From positions 88,805-152,804 of the forward strand of contig JAGATX010000009.1 in the NCBI GenBank assembly GCA_017621055.1: 64,000 nt of DNA, given 5' to 3'. The position numbers were made by a program, and so were the translations under genes. The notes under the pieces were generated by a model. The model saw only the letters and a program-made list of their open reading frames with translations, ran no database searches and was not told the DNA's origin. Positions 7,865 to 17,572 of the stretch are shown here, piece by piece; the first letter of the stretch is position 1, and the number at the start of each line of letters is the position of its first letter. The DNA is from Muribaculaceae bacterium (GTDB lineage Bacteria > Bacteroidota > Bacteroidia > Bacteroidales > Muribaculaceae).

Positions 7865-10800
7865 ACAAGTATATTTACCATATAATAACCATATTCATAG
7901 CCTTGGCCTCGTGCCTGGCCTTTGCCTCGTGCGAGGACGATTTCGACACGAGCCGTTTTGTTGTCGGCGAGGGTGACGCTACCGTGCATTTCAGCCTTAC
8001 CTATGATGCCGAGGCTGAGGTGGACATGAGCCGCGCATATCCCGGCGGCGCTCCCGGCAACAGCATACAGAACATCCACAACCTGTCGATGTTCGTCTAC
8101 GATACCAATGGCAATCTTCTCGGCGACCGCATAGACGTATATCCCCTGGCGTCGGCGGGCGTGACAAACGTCAACAATTCACCAAATGTGGACAACACCA
8201 TCGCCGGCGAACGCCCTAACCCCGACATGCAGACAGGGCGCGTGGAGTTCGACCTCACCATGCAGTCCGGCCGTTACTATATCTACGCGGTGGCGAATGT
8301 GGAGAACATAGGCCAGTACGCCGGTCAGTATGCCACACGCGACGGTCTCAAGAACATAAGCTTCAAGTGGAACGTGACCGACGTTACCAAAAACAGCCAG
8401 ATGTTCGGCATTTTCACGCGCGAACCCGATCGCGCCGCCACCGACGATACCTACATCATCGTTCCTGCCGGCGCCGCCAGCCTCCACAGCTGGGTGCGTC
8501 GCCTCGCCTCGAAGGTCACCGTGGCGTTCGACGGCTCGGGCCTTTTCGACGGTGTGGAAATCTATGTGCAGGATATTCAGATAAAGGACATACCCTCGCG
8601 CTGCTATCTCGGACGAAACAACTCGCCGGGCATGAATCCCGACAGCACGAACGTGAGCCGCTCGCTCATGCACGACGAGAGCTATGAGGACCACCTCATA
8701 TACAACGGTATGCAGCACAACGTGCAGGATATCGACGTCAATACCGCCACACTCGTGCCCGATAACTTCCTGCATATCTGCAAGCGCGTGCACCCATATC
8801 TGGGCAAAGGACCCGACACCGGCGATACCGCCGCCACGCACGCGCAATCGGCGCCCGCCCTCTTTTTCTATGAAAACATCCAGGGCACGGGCAACCACAA
8901 GGCGCAGAGCAACGACGGAACCCACATCGAGTTCCCCACCCCGGACTCCACGAAGGTGAACACCGGCTGGAAGAACGAGAAAGCCTTCGGTACATGGATA
9001 GAAGTGCGGGCCATATACCGCTGCACTTTCCAGGACGGCAGCGTCAGCCAGGGGCCGATAGTATACCGCTTTATGCTCGGACGCAACATCACCACCGACT
9101 ACAGCTGCGTGCGCAACACCCATTACAAACTCACCCTTAAACTCAAAGGCTACGCCAACCAGTACAACTGGAACATAGACTACGACGAGCCGGGCGATAT
9201 CCTCGCCCAGTCGCCGCAGTTCATATCCTATATGTACAATAAGAAGATGGTGACGGTGGTGCGCGTCAAGGGCGAAATCGACCCTGACCGGCCTTATCTC
9301 TTCGCCGAGATAGGACAGCCGGCAGTGAACTCTACTGAAGGACCTTATCATGTCAACGCCGATTCATGGGCGGAACACAATACCTATTGGCGTCCGTGGG
9401 GCGACGATTCCGAGCGCTTCCCCTCGCCATGGGGCGTCAGTGACCCGTATGACCCTGAGCATAAGTTCTTTCATCAGGGCGATGTGAAACGCGACGGTCC
9501 ATGGGTGAGCTTCCTCACCCTTCGCGAGCCGCATTTGATCCGTCTTTCGCCTGCAAACTACGACTTCCAAAGTTCGAGAGCCTATGGCGCCGCGGATGAA
9601 CAGGGCTTTATATATACCAACTGGGGAAAGAAACCCACAGGAATACCTGCCAATCCCCTCGCTGAAACCTGCAAGGGATGGCGTGCATACCAGATAGGCA
9701 GCAGCGCTACCGATGAAACCCAAACCATGGAGGCCGCCCGTGACGGCGACGGTTCTTATACTGTGCGTGTCACCCGCCGCAAGACCGCCGTTCCGGGTCA
9801 ATTGGGTACTCCGATAGAGCGCGTGTTCACCATTCCTCTCTATACCCGCGCCAAGGAGATTGTGACCTCCACCGGCTACACCGGCGGCAACCCTTATCAG
9901 GCTTTTCCCCGCAAATCGAAGGTGCGGTTCTTTGTCTACGTGATGGAGGGTGGTGTCAGCAAGCTCAAGGAGGTGTTTGTGGACATAATTCAGGTTCGTA
10001 GAGTTGTCAATCCCACCGGCGTGATACGCAGCGACACCGACAACAGCCCTTTCCATGTCACAATGATGATACGCCATGACCAGGACGAGAGTGAGCCCTA
10101 TATACCCATTATGTCGTATGGTGACTGGAGCGCAGAGATTATGGACGGTTCCGACCCCATATGCGTGCTCACTTCCACAGCCGACGGCAGCGGTGCCGGC
10201 GTACCGCAGGTTGCCACTCAGCGAATACAGGGCGCCGACCAGCACAACGTGGACTTCCGCATTGAGTTCACCGGAGCAAAGGGCTTTGCGGCCATACGCG
10301 TGCGCTACCACAACTATACGTGCGAGCACGATATCTTTGTGCGAAAGGGCTATACGGAAGATGTTACCTTAAATGGAGTTACATGGGCTTCGCGTAATGT
10401 CAGGAGGTTTGTCAACGGAGTCCCTGAATTCGCCACATCTCCTCTCGATGAGGGCTCTCTTTTCCGTCGTGGGTCGTTCATAGGTATAAAGAACAGTCAT
10501 AACGTCACCCATGCCCCCGAAAATGGCATTGTGGCTGCAGAGCGCTTCCGCGCTACATATAATGCGGCTCCGGAAAATTTCAACTCGGCGCCACAGAAGT
10601 GGCTGGCTAATAACTATTCTACGCCTTTCGATGTATATCTCGCCAACGGCAATACAGGTACAAAGACCTGGGCAGGTTGCGCACCGGCGAAGAATGCAGC
10701 TACCATAGCCGACTGGCAAATAGCCGCTTCCTCAGATTATCAGATTGCCGAGGCTCTCGACTACTACCAGGCTATTCCCGTGGCGACCAATACGCCTGAC

Positions 10801-11343
10801 CACGACATAGGGTTTGTGTACGGTATACTCTATGGTGACGGCGCTGTCGAAACTGCGACCGACCCTAATGTGGCGTCCGGCTACATCGGCGAAATCGACG
10901 GTTCGTCAAGCTCAAAGGGTATGCTCGGTATTTTCCTGTTCAACCGCCATCTGGTGAACAATCAGGGATACAAGCATATATTCTTCCCCATGGGAGCGCG
11001 TGGTTACGGTCGGCGCAAGAATGGTAGTTCATGGCGAAACAATGACCCTCACGGTTATCTGCGCTACGCCACGCGAAGCCAGTTCTTCGGATATTATAAA
11101 GCTGACCAAAAGTCAATGTCGCTGTTGCCGTTCTTCTACGATCTATATCGCCGACCCGGCGCCGTTTATTGGTGCCGGACACGCGAGAACACCTCGAATG
11201 GTAGTGTCAGTGATATTCGTAAATCTTCTGCCTTCGATATGAATTTCTTCACCATGGGTTTCGAAGGGTTCGAGAACGGCGCCTGCGTCAGCGGAAACGG
11301 TCAGGACAGTGATGCCTGCTTCATCCGTCTGGTGAGAAAGTAG
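7861..11343 (+). CDS. Large fimbrial tip adhesin candidate (FISUMP-like C-terminus)
   Basis: 1160 residues with a lipoprotein signal (LASCLAFASCEDD). The N-terminal third is fimbrillin/DUF4906-like: it opens with a TVHFSLTYDAEAEVDMSR strand and has LASKVTVAF and NTHYKLTLKLKGY. The middle (about 450-830) is beta-rich, with repeated Ig-like strands. The last 330 residues start TLNGVTWASRNVRRF and end DACFIRLVRK, the layout of FISUMP/C-type-lectin-like domains, which in Bacteroidetes often cap surface adhesins. Size, terminal position in the operon and this ligand-binding-like domain suggest the tip adhesin. The ligand is unknown. The C-terminal third is visibly less GC-rich than the rest of the cluster. 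I see no reverse transcriptase nearby that would make it a diversity-generating target. Confidence 0.78.
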   Translation: MNKYIYHIITIFIALASCLAFASCEDDFDTSRFVVGEGDATVHFSLTYDAEAEVDMSRAYPGGAPGNSIQNIHNLSMFVYDTNGNLLGDRIDVYPLASAGVTNVNNSPNVDNTIAGERPNPDMQTGRVEFDLTMQSGRYYIYAVANVENIGQYAGQYATRDGLKNISFKWNVTDVTKNSQMFGIFTREPDRAATDDTYIIVPAGAASLHSWVRRLASKVTVAFDGSGLFDGVEIYVQDIQIKDIPSRCYLGRNNSPGMNPDSTNVSRSLMHDESYEDHLIYNGMQHNVQDIDVNTATLVPDNFLHICKRVHPYLGKGPDTGDTAATHAQSAPALFFYENIQGTGNHKAQSNDGTHIEFPTPDSTKVNTGWKNEKAFGTWIEVRAIYRCTFQDGSVSQGPIVYRFMLGRNITTDYSCVRNTHYKLTLKLKGYANQYNWNIDYDEPGDILAQSPQFISYMYNKKMVTVVRVKGEIDPDRPYLFAEIGQPAVNSTEGPYHVNADSWAEHNTYWRPWGDDSERFPSPWGVSDPYDPEHKFFHQGDVKRDGPWVSFLTLREPHLIRLSPANYDFQSSRAYGAADEQGFIYTNWGKKPTGIPANPLAETCKGWRAYQIGSSATDETQTMEAARDGDGSYTVRVTRRKTAVPGQLGTPIERVFTIPLYTRAKEIVTSTGYTGGNPYQAFPRKSKVRFFVYVMEGGVSKLKEVFVDIIQVRRVVNPTGVIRSDTDNSPFHVTMMIRHDQDESEPYIPIMSYGDWSAEIMDGSDPICVLTSTADGSGAGVPQVATQRIQGADQHNVDFRIEFTGAKGFAAIRVRYHNYTCEHDIFVRKGYTEDVTLNGVTWASRNVRRFVNGVPEFATSPLDEGSLFRRGSFIGIKNSHNVTHAPENGIVAAERFRATYNAAPENFNSAPQKWLANNYSTPFDVYLANGNTGTKTWAGCAPAKNAATIADWQIAASSDYQIAEALDYYQAIPVATNTPDHDIGFVYGILYGDGAVETATDPNVASGYIGEIDGSSSSKGMLGIFLFNRHLVNNQGYKHIFFPMGARGYGRRKNGSSWRNNDPHGYLRYATRSQFFGYYKADQKSMSLLPFFYDLYRRPGAVYWCRTRENTSNGSVSDIRKSSAFDMNFFTMGFEGFENGACVSGNGQDSDACFIRLVRK

Positions 11344-11524
11344 CAAATCCGCCCATCCGACTGCCTGCATCGATGGCCTCGCCAGTAGTAGGAGCATCCC
11401 TACGAGGACTTGAAAACATCGGTAAGCGGGAGCCCGTCTGGGCGATATCTCAACAACCCATGCGCGGAGCGTAGCGGAGCCATGTGATTGTGCATCCCCC
11501 GGAATCTCCATAAGCGCACAAACA
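11344..11524. other. Non-coding gap between fimbrial operon and tRNA terminator
   Basis: About 180 bp with no credible gene. It contains a short direct repeat, GCGGAGC-GTA-GCGGAGC (11464-11480), bracketed by CATG on both sides. I see no terminator for the fimbrial operon other than the hairpin at 11525-11554, which is symmetric enough to work for both strands. Confidence 0.5.
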
Positions 11525-11554
11525 AAAAGAGCCTCCCGGATGGGAAGCTCTTTT
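11525..11554 (-). terminator. Terminator of tRNA-Glu, probably bidirectional
   Basis: AAAAGAGC (11525-11532) pairs with GCTCTTTT (11547-11554), extended past one mismatch by TCCC/GGGA. T residues follow on both strands. Confidence 0.75.
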
Positions 11555-11563
11555 GCGGCGTTG

Positions 11564-11636
11564 TAGCGAATCAGGGAATCGAACCCTGGTCTCCACCGTG
11601 AGAGGGTGGCGTGCTAGGCCACTACACTAAATCGCC
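11564..11636 (-). tRNA. tRNA-Glu (anticodon CTC)
   Basis: Read on the minus strand, the 73 nt begin GGCGATT and fold as a cloverleaf. The D stem is GTGT/GCAC. The anticodon stem is CCACC/GGTGG with loop CTCTCAC, giving anticodon CTC for GAG. The variable loop has 4 nt and the T arm is CAGGG-TTCGATT-CCCTG. The acceptor strand ATTCGCT pairs with GGCGATT except for one T-T mismatch (6:67) and a G-T at 1:72. Discriminator A is followed by CAA, so CCA is not encoded, as is usual in Bacteroidetes. A promoter with correct spacing lies 16 bp upstream and a terminator 10 bp downstream. Confidence 0.93.
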
Positions 11637-11651
11637 TTTTGTTTAGCACTG

Positions 11652-11682
11652 CAAAGTTACGCACATTTTCGCGAACTGACAA
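11652..11682 (-). promoter_or_regulatory. Promoter of tRNA-Glu
   Basis: On the minus strand, TTG (11682-11680), 20 bp, then TAACTTTG (11659-11652): an exact Bacteroidetes housekeeping promoter. The tRNA 5' end is 15 bp beyond the -7 element. Confidence 0.85.
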
Positions 11683-11726
11683 GGGTTGTGGCGTGATTTA
11701 ACCTTTATTAACTACGTGCAATGGCC

Positions 11727-14504
11727 TTACAACTTGGTCTTGAGGTATTTGCCGGTTATCGAGGCGGGATTTGCTGCAATCTGTTCCGGTGTGCCGATTG
11801 CCACGATGTTGCCGCCGGCATCGCCGCCGTCCGGGCCGAGGTCTATTATGTGGTCGGCGCACTTAATCACATCGAGGTTGTGCTCCACCACTATTATGGT
11901 GTGGCCCATAGCCAGCAGCCGGTCGAAAGCCTTGAGGAGCATGCGGATATCGTGGAAATGAAGGCCGGTGGTAGGCTCGTCGAAGACGAAGAGGGTGGGC
12001 CGGCGCTCGTCGATGGCCAGATAGTATGCGAGTTTCACGCGCTGATTCTCGCCGCCGGAGAGCGATGAGGAGTTCTGACCGAGTTTTATGTATCCCAGCC
12101 CCACTTCCTGGAGGGGAAGAAGCCTCTGCACAATGCGTTTTTCGGTCTTTCCGTCGGTTTTCCCGAAGAATTCTATAGCTTCGTCGACGGTGAGGTCGAG
12201 GACATCGGCGATATTGAGGCCATTATATTTCACTTCGAGGACATCGCGCTTGAAGCGCTTGCCGTGGCACTCCTCGCACTCTATGGTGACGTCGGCGAGG
12301 AACTGCATTTCGATAGTAATCACGCCTTCGCCCTTGCATGCCTCGCAGCGGCCGCCCTCGGTGTTGAACGAGAACGACGTGGGCGTGAGGTCGAGCTGCC
12401 GTGCGGCCTGCTGGGCGCCGAAAAGAGCGCGTATTTCGTCGTAGGCCTTGAGGTAGGTGGCAGGGTTGGAGCGTGTGGAGCGTCCGATGGGGTTCTGGTC
12501 GACGAAAACGATGTCTTTAATCCTTGCGAGGTCGCCTTTTAGGTCGCTGAACGAGCCGGGGATATCGCCTTCGCCATAGATATGGCGGTATACGGCGCGG
12601 AAAAAGATGTCGCGCACCAGCGTGGACTTGCCGGAGCCGCTCACGCCCGTCACGGCGGTGAGGACGCCCAGGGGGAAGTTGGCGGTGACATTCTTGAGGT
12701 TGTTTGCGGCGGCGCCTTCTATGGTTATCATGTCGTGGAGCCTACGGCGCGTGGCCGGCACGGGAATGGACAGTTCGCCGGTGAGATATTTGGCTGTGAA
12801 GCTTTCGGTAGCTTCCGGAAGCCGCTCTGCCGGACCCTGAAAGACAATTTGGCCGCCGAGACGACCGGCGGCAGGACCGACGTCGATAATCTGATCGGCG
12901 GCGCGCATCATTTCCTCGTCGTGTTCCACCACTACCACGGTGTTGCCGAGGCCCTGCAGGCGACGCAGCACGCCGATGAGGCGGTCAGTGTCGCGCGGGT
13001 GGAGGCCTATTGATGGCTCGTCGAGAATATAAATGGAACCTACCAGGCTGCTGCCCAGCGAGGTGGCGAGGTTTATGCGCTGACTCTCGCCGCCGCTGAG
13101 GCTGTTGCTGAGGCGGTCGAGGGTGAGGTAACCCAGACCGACATCGACAAGGAAGCCCAGGCGTTTGGTAATCTCGGTGAGGAGGCGGTCGGCGATCTTG
13201 CTGTCGTTGCCGTCGAGCGTGAGATTCTGGAACCAGGCCAGCAGTTCGGCCACAGGCATGGTGACAAGCTCGGTGATGGTGCGGCCGCCGACCTTGACAT
13301 ATGCGGCTTCGCGGCGCAGACGGGTGCCGTGGCACAGACGGCACGTTGTTTTGCCGCGGTAGCGTGCCATTATCATGCGGAATTCTATTGCCTGACGCTG
13401 CGAGGCAACCCAGTCGAAATAGGCGTTGATACCTTTCACCTTGGCACCGTCGCCCTCCCAGAGAAAGCGGCGCTGTTCGTCGGTAAGCTCGCGGTAAGGG
13501 GTATGGATGGGGAATCCGGTGGCGTTATGGATAAAGTCGCTGAGCCAGACCTTGGATTTGGGGCCGCGCCAGGGCGCTACGGCGTCGCTGTAGAGCGACA
13601 GCGCCGGATTGGGGATAACGAGTTCCTCGGCGATATCGAGGGTTTTGCCGAAGCCCTCGCAGCGGGGGCACGCGCCGACGGGGTTGTTGAAGTTGAACAT
13701 CTGGTCGCTGACCTCGGGGAAAACCATTCCGTCGGCTTCGAAGCGTTTTGAGAACGAGCGCATGGAGAGTTTGCCGTCGGCGTCCCACCACAGGAGCATG
13801 CACTCGTCGTGACCTTCGAAAAAGGCAGTCTCAGCCGACTCGGTGAGGCGCGAAATCTCGTCGGGGCTGTCGCTGACGGCAAGACGGTCCACAAGGAGGA
13901 GGGGCAGCGTTCTGGAGCGTCCCTGCCGGTAATCGGCGAAGTCCACAAAATAACCTTTGGCATCGATAACGCGCGAATAGCCTTCCTGACCGTAGACCTC
14001 GAGCTGCTGATCGAGGGAGCGGCCCTGCGGCAGGGTGATGGGCGCCGCAACAGCTATGCGCGTGCCGGCGGGGAGAGCGAGGGCAGCCTCGACAACGTTC
14101 TCGGCAGTGTGCTTTTTCACCTGGTCGCCGCTGACGGGCGAGAACGTGCGGCCCACCCGGCCGTAGAGCATGCGCAGGTAATCGTATATTTCGGTGGAGG
14201 TTCCCACGGTGGAACGCGGGTTGCGGGTGTTGACCTTCTGCTCGATGGCTATGGCCGGGGGCAACCCGCGGATGAAATCGCACTCGGGCTTGCGCAGCTT
14301 GCCCATGAACTGGCGGGCGTAGGCCGACAGGCTCTCCACATAGCGTCGGCGCCCCTCGGCATATAACGTATCGAAGGCCAGCGACGATTTACCGGAGCCG
14401 GACAGCCCGGTGATGACTATGAATTTATTTCTCGGCAGCTCCAGGTCGATGTTCTTGAGGTTGTTGACCCGTGCGCCTTTTATAACAATATTGGAAACCG
14501 ACAT
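11727..14504 (-). CDS. uvrA: Excinuclease ABC subunit A (UvrA)
   Basis: 925 residues, normal for UvrA. It is the damage-recognition ATPase of nucleotide excision repair, acting as a dimer with UvrB. Two ABC ATPase modules are visible: Walker [10 protein letters not shown] near residue 33 and GVSGSGKST in the second half, each with a signature ([20 protein letters not shown]) and Walker B ([26 protein letters not shown]). The first zinc module is split (CPRC ... CRLC) and the second is CEAC ... CEEC. PKCGxG-type spacing is preserved. It is transcribed away from gltX, with its own consensus promoter. Confidence 0.97.
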   Translation of the reverse strand: MSVSNIVIKGARVNNLKNIDLELPRNKFIVITGLSGSGKSSLAFDTLYAEGRRRYVESLSAYARQFMGKLRKPECDFIRGLPPAIAIEQKVNTRNPRSTVGTSTEIYDYLRMLYGRVGRTFSPVSGDQVKKHTAENVVEAALALPAGTRIAVAAPITLPQGRSLDQQLEVYGQEGYSRVIDAKGYFVDFADYRQGRSRTLPLLLVDRLAVSDSPDEISRLTESAETAFFEGHDECMLLWWDADGKLSMRSFSKRFEADGMVFPEVSDQMFNFNNPVGACPRCEGFGKTLDIAEELVIPNPALSLYSDAVAPWRGPKSKVWLSDFIHNATGFPIHTPYRELTDEQRRFLWEGDGAKVKGINAYFDWVASQRQAIEFRMIMARYRGKTTCRLCHGTRLRREAAYVKVGGRTITELVTMPVAELLAWFQNLTLDGNDSKIADRLLTEITKRLGFLVDVGLGYLTLDRLSNSLSGGESQRINLATSLGSSLVGSIYILDEPSIGLHPRDTDRLIGVLRRLQGLGNTVVVVEHDEEMMRAADQIIDVGPAAGRLGGQIVFQGPAERLPEATESFTAKYLTGELSIPVPATRRRLHDMITIEGAAANNLKNVTANFPLGVLTAVTGVSGSGKSTLVRDIFFRAVYRHIYGEGDIPGSFSDLKGDLARIKDIVFVDQNPIGRSTRSNPATYLKAYDEIRALFGAQQAARQLDLTPTSFSFNTEGGRCEACKGEGVITIEMQFLADVTIECEECHGKRFKRDVLEVKYNGLNIADVLDLTVDEAIEFFGKTDGKTEKRIVQRLLPLQEVGLGYIKLGQNSSSLSGGENQRVKLAYYLAIDERRPTLFVFDEPTTGLHFHDIRMLLKAFDRLLAMGHTIIVVEHNLDVIKCADHIIDLGPDGGDAGGNIVAIGTPEQIAANPASITGKYLKTKL

Positions 14505-14549
14505 ATCTGAATAAAAAGAGAGAGACCCCGTCGTGGGGTTATCAAACTA

Positions 14550-14580
14550 CAAAATTACTAAATTTTCCCGACATATGCAA
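14550..14580 (-). promoter_or_regulatory. Promoter of uvrA
   Basis: Minus strand: TTG (14580-14578), 20 bp, TAATTTTG (14557-14550), about 45 bp upstream of the uvrA ATG. The leader contains a small ACCCC/GGGGT hairpin (14525-14540). Confidence 0.8.
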
Positions 14581-14593
14581 GAACGGCGCCCTG

Positions 14594-14624
14594 TTGCAAA
14601 ATGTGGAAAAAAGCGTTAGCTTTG
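14594..14624 (+). promoter_or_regulatory. Upstream promoter of gltX
   Basis: TTG (14594-14596), 20 bp, TAGCTTTG (14617-14624). Two more -7-like octamers follow, TACCTTTG (14630-14637) and TAACTTTG (14714-14721), neither with a good -33. The upstream promoter would give a leader of about 125 nt. Confidence 0.65.
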
Positions 14625-14756
14625 CACCCTACCTTTGCACTTGCCAGTTGAACCTGCAACGACCTCCCGCACGAAAGATAGGGGCAGATAGGGCGTATAT
14701 CGTGAAATTTTGCTAACTTTGCGGAGAATTTGAACGAAAACGAACAAAAAGACATC

Positions 14757-16310
14757 ATGTCGACACCAACACGCGAAGTGAGAGTGCGTTTCGCACCGTC
14801 GCCCACAGGGCCGCTGCATATCGGCGGCGTACGCACAGCATTATATAACTATCTGTTTGCCCGTCGTAACGGCGGCAAGATGATACTCCGCATAGAAGAT
14901 ACCGACTCCCAGCGCTTTGTGCCGGGTGCCGAGGATTACATCAACGAGGCACTGGCATGGCTCGGCATAGAAATCGACGAGGGCGTGCGCGAGGGCGGTC
15001 CTTACGGGCCCTATAAGCAGAGCGAGCGCCGCGATATCTACCGCGAGCACGTCAAGATGCTTCTTGACAACGGCAAAGCCTATATAGCATTCGATACCCC
15101 CGCCGAGCTGGAGGCCGCCCGCGCCGCGCATCCCAATTTCCAGTATGACGCCTCGACGCGCGGAAGCATGCGCAACTCGCTGTCGCTGCCGCCCGAAGAG
15201 GTGAAACGTCTGCTCGACGAAGGCGCACAGTATGTGGTGCGTTTCCGTATCGAGCCGGGCCGCGACGTCGCCGTCGATGACCTGATACGCGGCCGCGTGA
15301 CCATAAAAAGCGATATTCTCGACGATAAGGTTCTCTACAAGAGCGCCGATGACCTCCCCACCTATCATCTGGCCAACATAGTGGATGACCATCTGATGAA
15401 GGTGTCGCACGTTATCCGCGGCGAGGAATGGCTGCCGAGCGCACCTCTGCACGTGCTGCTCTACGAGGCATTTGGCTGGGCTGACACCATGCCGGCTTTC
15501 GTGCATCTGCCGTTGCTGCTCAAGCCCGACGGCAAGGGAAAACTCAGCAAGCGCGACGGCGACCGGCTGGGCTTCCCCGTATTCCCGCTGCTGTGGACAG
15601 ACCCCAAGAGCGGCGACACCTCGGCAGGATATCGCGAGAACGGCTATCTTCCCGAGGCCGTGGTGAATTTTCTGGCTCTTTTGGGCTGGAACCCCGGCGA
15701 CGATACCGAGATTATGGATATGGTTACCCTCATCTCCAAATTCTCGCTGGAACACTGCTCCAAAGCCGGCGCAAAGTTCGCTTTCGACAAAGCGAAATGG
15801 TTCAACCACACCTATCTGCAGGCGCTCCCCGACGATAAACTGGCAGATATGTTCGTGCCCGTCCTCAAGGCTCACGGCGTTGATGCCGGCGCTTTTGCTC
15901 CTGACTACATCGCCAAGGCCGTGTCGCTGGTAAAGAGTCGCATAAACTTTGTCAACGACCTGTGGGACAATGCACGCTTCTTCTTCGTGGCCCCCGAGAG
16001 CTACGATCCCAAGGCTGTGAAGAAACGCTGGAACGCTCAGATGAGCGATATCATGCGCGAACTTGCCGCCCTTCTGCAGTCGGCTCCCGATTTCGGTTCG
16101 GCGGCGCTCGAACCTGCCGTGATGCAATGGATTGCCGACAAGGGCTATCACCTCGGCAATGTGATGAACGCTTTCCGTCTCACTGTCGTTGGCGAGTGCA
16201 AGGGTCCGCATATGTTCGACATCACCGACCTGCTTGGGCGCGACGAGACAATACGCCGCATACTTCGGGGCGCCGACACCATAAAGCCTGTCGATGAGCC
16301 TGCTGTATAA
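14757..16310 (+). CDS. gltX: Glutamyl-tRNA synthetase
   Basis: 517 residues. It charges tRNA-Glu with glutamate. The class I signature is [20 protein letters not shown] at the N-terminus (HIGH equivalent HIGG) and the KMSKS equivalent is [12 protein letters not shown] near residue 263. Start: ATG 14757, giving [18 protein letters not shown], is preferred over an in-frame TTG at 14730, which lies almost at the expected transcription start of the TAACTTTG element. The 3' end overlaps waaA by 17 bp, so the two are co-transcribed. Its substrate tRNA lies on the other side of uvrA. Confidence 0.96.
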   Translation: MSTPTREVRVRFAPSPTGPLHIGGVRTALYNYLFARRNGGKMILRIEDTDSQRFVPGAEDYINEALAWLGIEIDEGVREGGPYGPYKQSERRDIYREHVKMLLDNGKAYIAFDTPAELEAARAAHPNFQYDASTRGSMRNSLSLPPEEVKRLLDEGAQYVVRFRIEPGRDVAVDDLIRGRVTIKSDILDDKVLYKSADDLPTYHLANIVDDHLMKVSHVIRGEEWLPSAPLHVLLYEAFGWADTMPAFVHLPLLLKPDGKGKLSKRDGDRLGFPVFPLLWTDPKSGDTSAGYRENGYLPEAVVNFLALLGWNPGDDTEIMDMVTLISKFSLEHCSKAGAKFAFDKAKWFNHTYLQALPDDKLADMFVPVLKAHGVDAGAFAPDYIAKAVSLVKSRINFVNDLWDNARFFFVAPESYDPKAVKKRWNAQMSDIMRELAALLQSAPDFGSAALEPAVMQWIADKGYHLGNVMNAFRLTVVGECKGPHMFDITDLLGRDETIRRILRGADTIKPVDEPAV

Positions 16311-17553
16311 TCTGGGTATCGGCACCTACGGAATGGCGGCACGCCTGGCGTCGCTGTCATCGGAAAAGGTGTCCGAGATGCTCGCCGGACAGAAGGAGAC
16401 ATTCAGACGTTTGGCCGACTACCGGCGGACGCTGGCGCCCGACGGATTCGACCTCTGGGTCCACGCATCGTCGCTCGGCGAATTCGAGCAGGGCCGGCCG
16501 TTGATCGAGGCCTTCCTTGCCGCACGCCCCGATGCTTCCGTCCTTCTGTCGTTTTTCTCGCCGTCAGGCTACCGCGTGCGGCATAATTTCCATCCGCGGG
16601 TGGCTGTTGTCTATCTACCCTTCGATACGCCCGACAATGCGCGGCGTTTCATCGCGGAGGCGGCGCCGAAGGTGGCTGTGTTCGTAAAATATGAATTCTG
16701 GGGCAATTACCTGCGGGAGCTCAAGTCCCGCAAGGTGCCCACATATATAATCTCGGCCATTTTCCGCCCCGGGCAGATATTTTTCAGGCCGTGGGGCGGC
16801 GAATTCCGGCAAATACTGCGTTGTTTCACGCACCTCTACGTTCAGGACGAGCGCTCACGCCGTCTGTTAGGGAACATAGGCATCCACAATGTTACTGTTG
16901 CCGGCGACACGCGTTTTGACCGCGTGGCGGAGATAGGCAAAAATGCCGTCGACATTCCGGTGCTGACCGCGTTGCGGCGTCGGGCATCCTTCGTGCTTGT
17001 TGCCGGCAGCAGCTGGCCCGCAGACGAGGAAATCTACACGCCGTGGCTCAAGGCACACCCCGAGGTGTGCGCCGTAATAGCACCTCACGAGTTCGATAAA
17101 GAACGCGTGGAGGCTTTGTGCCGCCGTTTCGGCGCCGACGTGACCGTGCCTTATTCCGAACTTGCCGCGGGCAAGCCTCTTGCCGACAATATCCGCTACA
17201 TCATCCTCGATACCTTCGGCATGCTCAGCAAGGTTTACTCCATTGCCGACATGGCCTATGTGGGAGGCGGCTTCGGTGCCGGCATACACAACATCAACGA
17301 GCCGGCGGCATGGGGTATTCCCGTGGTCTATGGTCCCCGCCACCGCAAGTTCAACGAGGCTGCGGCGCTGATGCGTGCCGGCGGCGGGTTTGCCGTGGGC
17401 GGCCGTCGTGATTTCGAGAATGTAGCCACCACACTGCTCACCGACAAGGAGGGGCGCCGCCGTGCCGCCGAGGCCGCACGCTCCTTTATCACCGAGAATG
17501 TCGGCGCCACAAGCATAATTATGGCCGATATCTTCGGCCACAACAAGAACTGA
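16294..17553 (+). CDS. waaA: 3-deoxy-D-manno-octulosonic acid transferase (WaaA/KdtA)
   Basis: 419 residues, GT30 family. It transfers Kdo from CMP-Kdo to the lipid A precursor at the inner membrane. An N-terminal hydrophobic segment is followed by [19 protein letters not shown], which includes the catalytic Glu region, then [23 protein letters not shown], and the donor-site block [19 protein letters not shown] with [10 protein letters not shown]. All these are characteristic GT30 blocks. It starts within the end of gltX. KdsB, which makes the CMP-Kdo donor, is encoded about 2.2 kb downstream on the other strand. Confidence 0.95.
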   Translation: MSLLYNLGIGTYGMAARLASLSSEKVSEMLAGQKETFRRLADYRRTLAPDGFDLWVHASSLGEFEQGRPLIEAFLAARPDASVLLSFFSPSGYRVRHNFHPRVAVVYLPFDTPDNARRFIAEAAPKVAVFVKYEFWGNYLRELKSRKVPTYIISAIFRPGQIFFRPWGGEFRQILRCFTHLYVQDERSRRLLGNIGIHNVTVAGDTRFDRVAEIGKNAVDIPVLTALRRRASFVLVAGSSWPADEEIYTPWLKAHPEVCAVIAPHEFDKERVEALCRRFGADVTVPYSELAAGKPLADNIRYIILDTFGMLSKVYSIADMAYVGGGFGAGIHNINEPAAWGIPVVYGPRHRKFNEAAALMRAGGGFAVGGRRDFENVATTLLTDKEGRRRAAEAARSFITENVGATSIIMADIFGHNKN

Positions 17554-17572
17554 CCACCACCAAACAGATACC

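Noticed and set aside
7861-11343. Tip protein as a diversity-generating retroelement target
   Set aside because: The C-terminal fold type is compatible, but there is no reverse transcriptase, accessory protein or template repeat in the window.
14841-16325. 494-codon antisense frame opposite gltX
   Set aside because: Covers the whole of a clear gltX gene; the translation lacks any motif and is typical of antisense frames in GC-rich genes.
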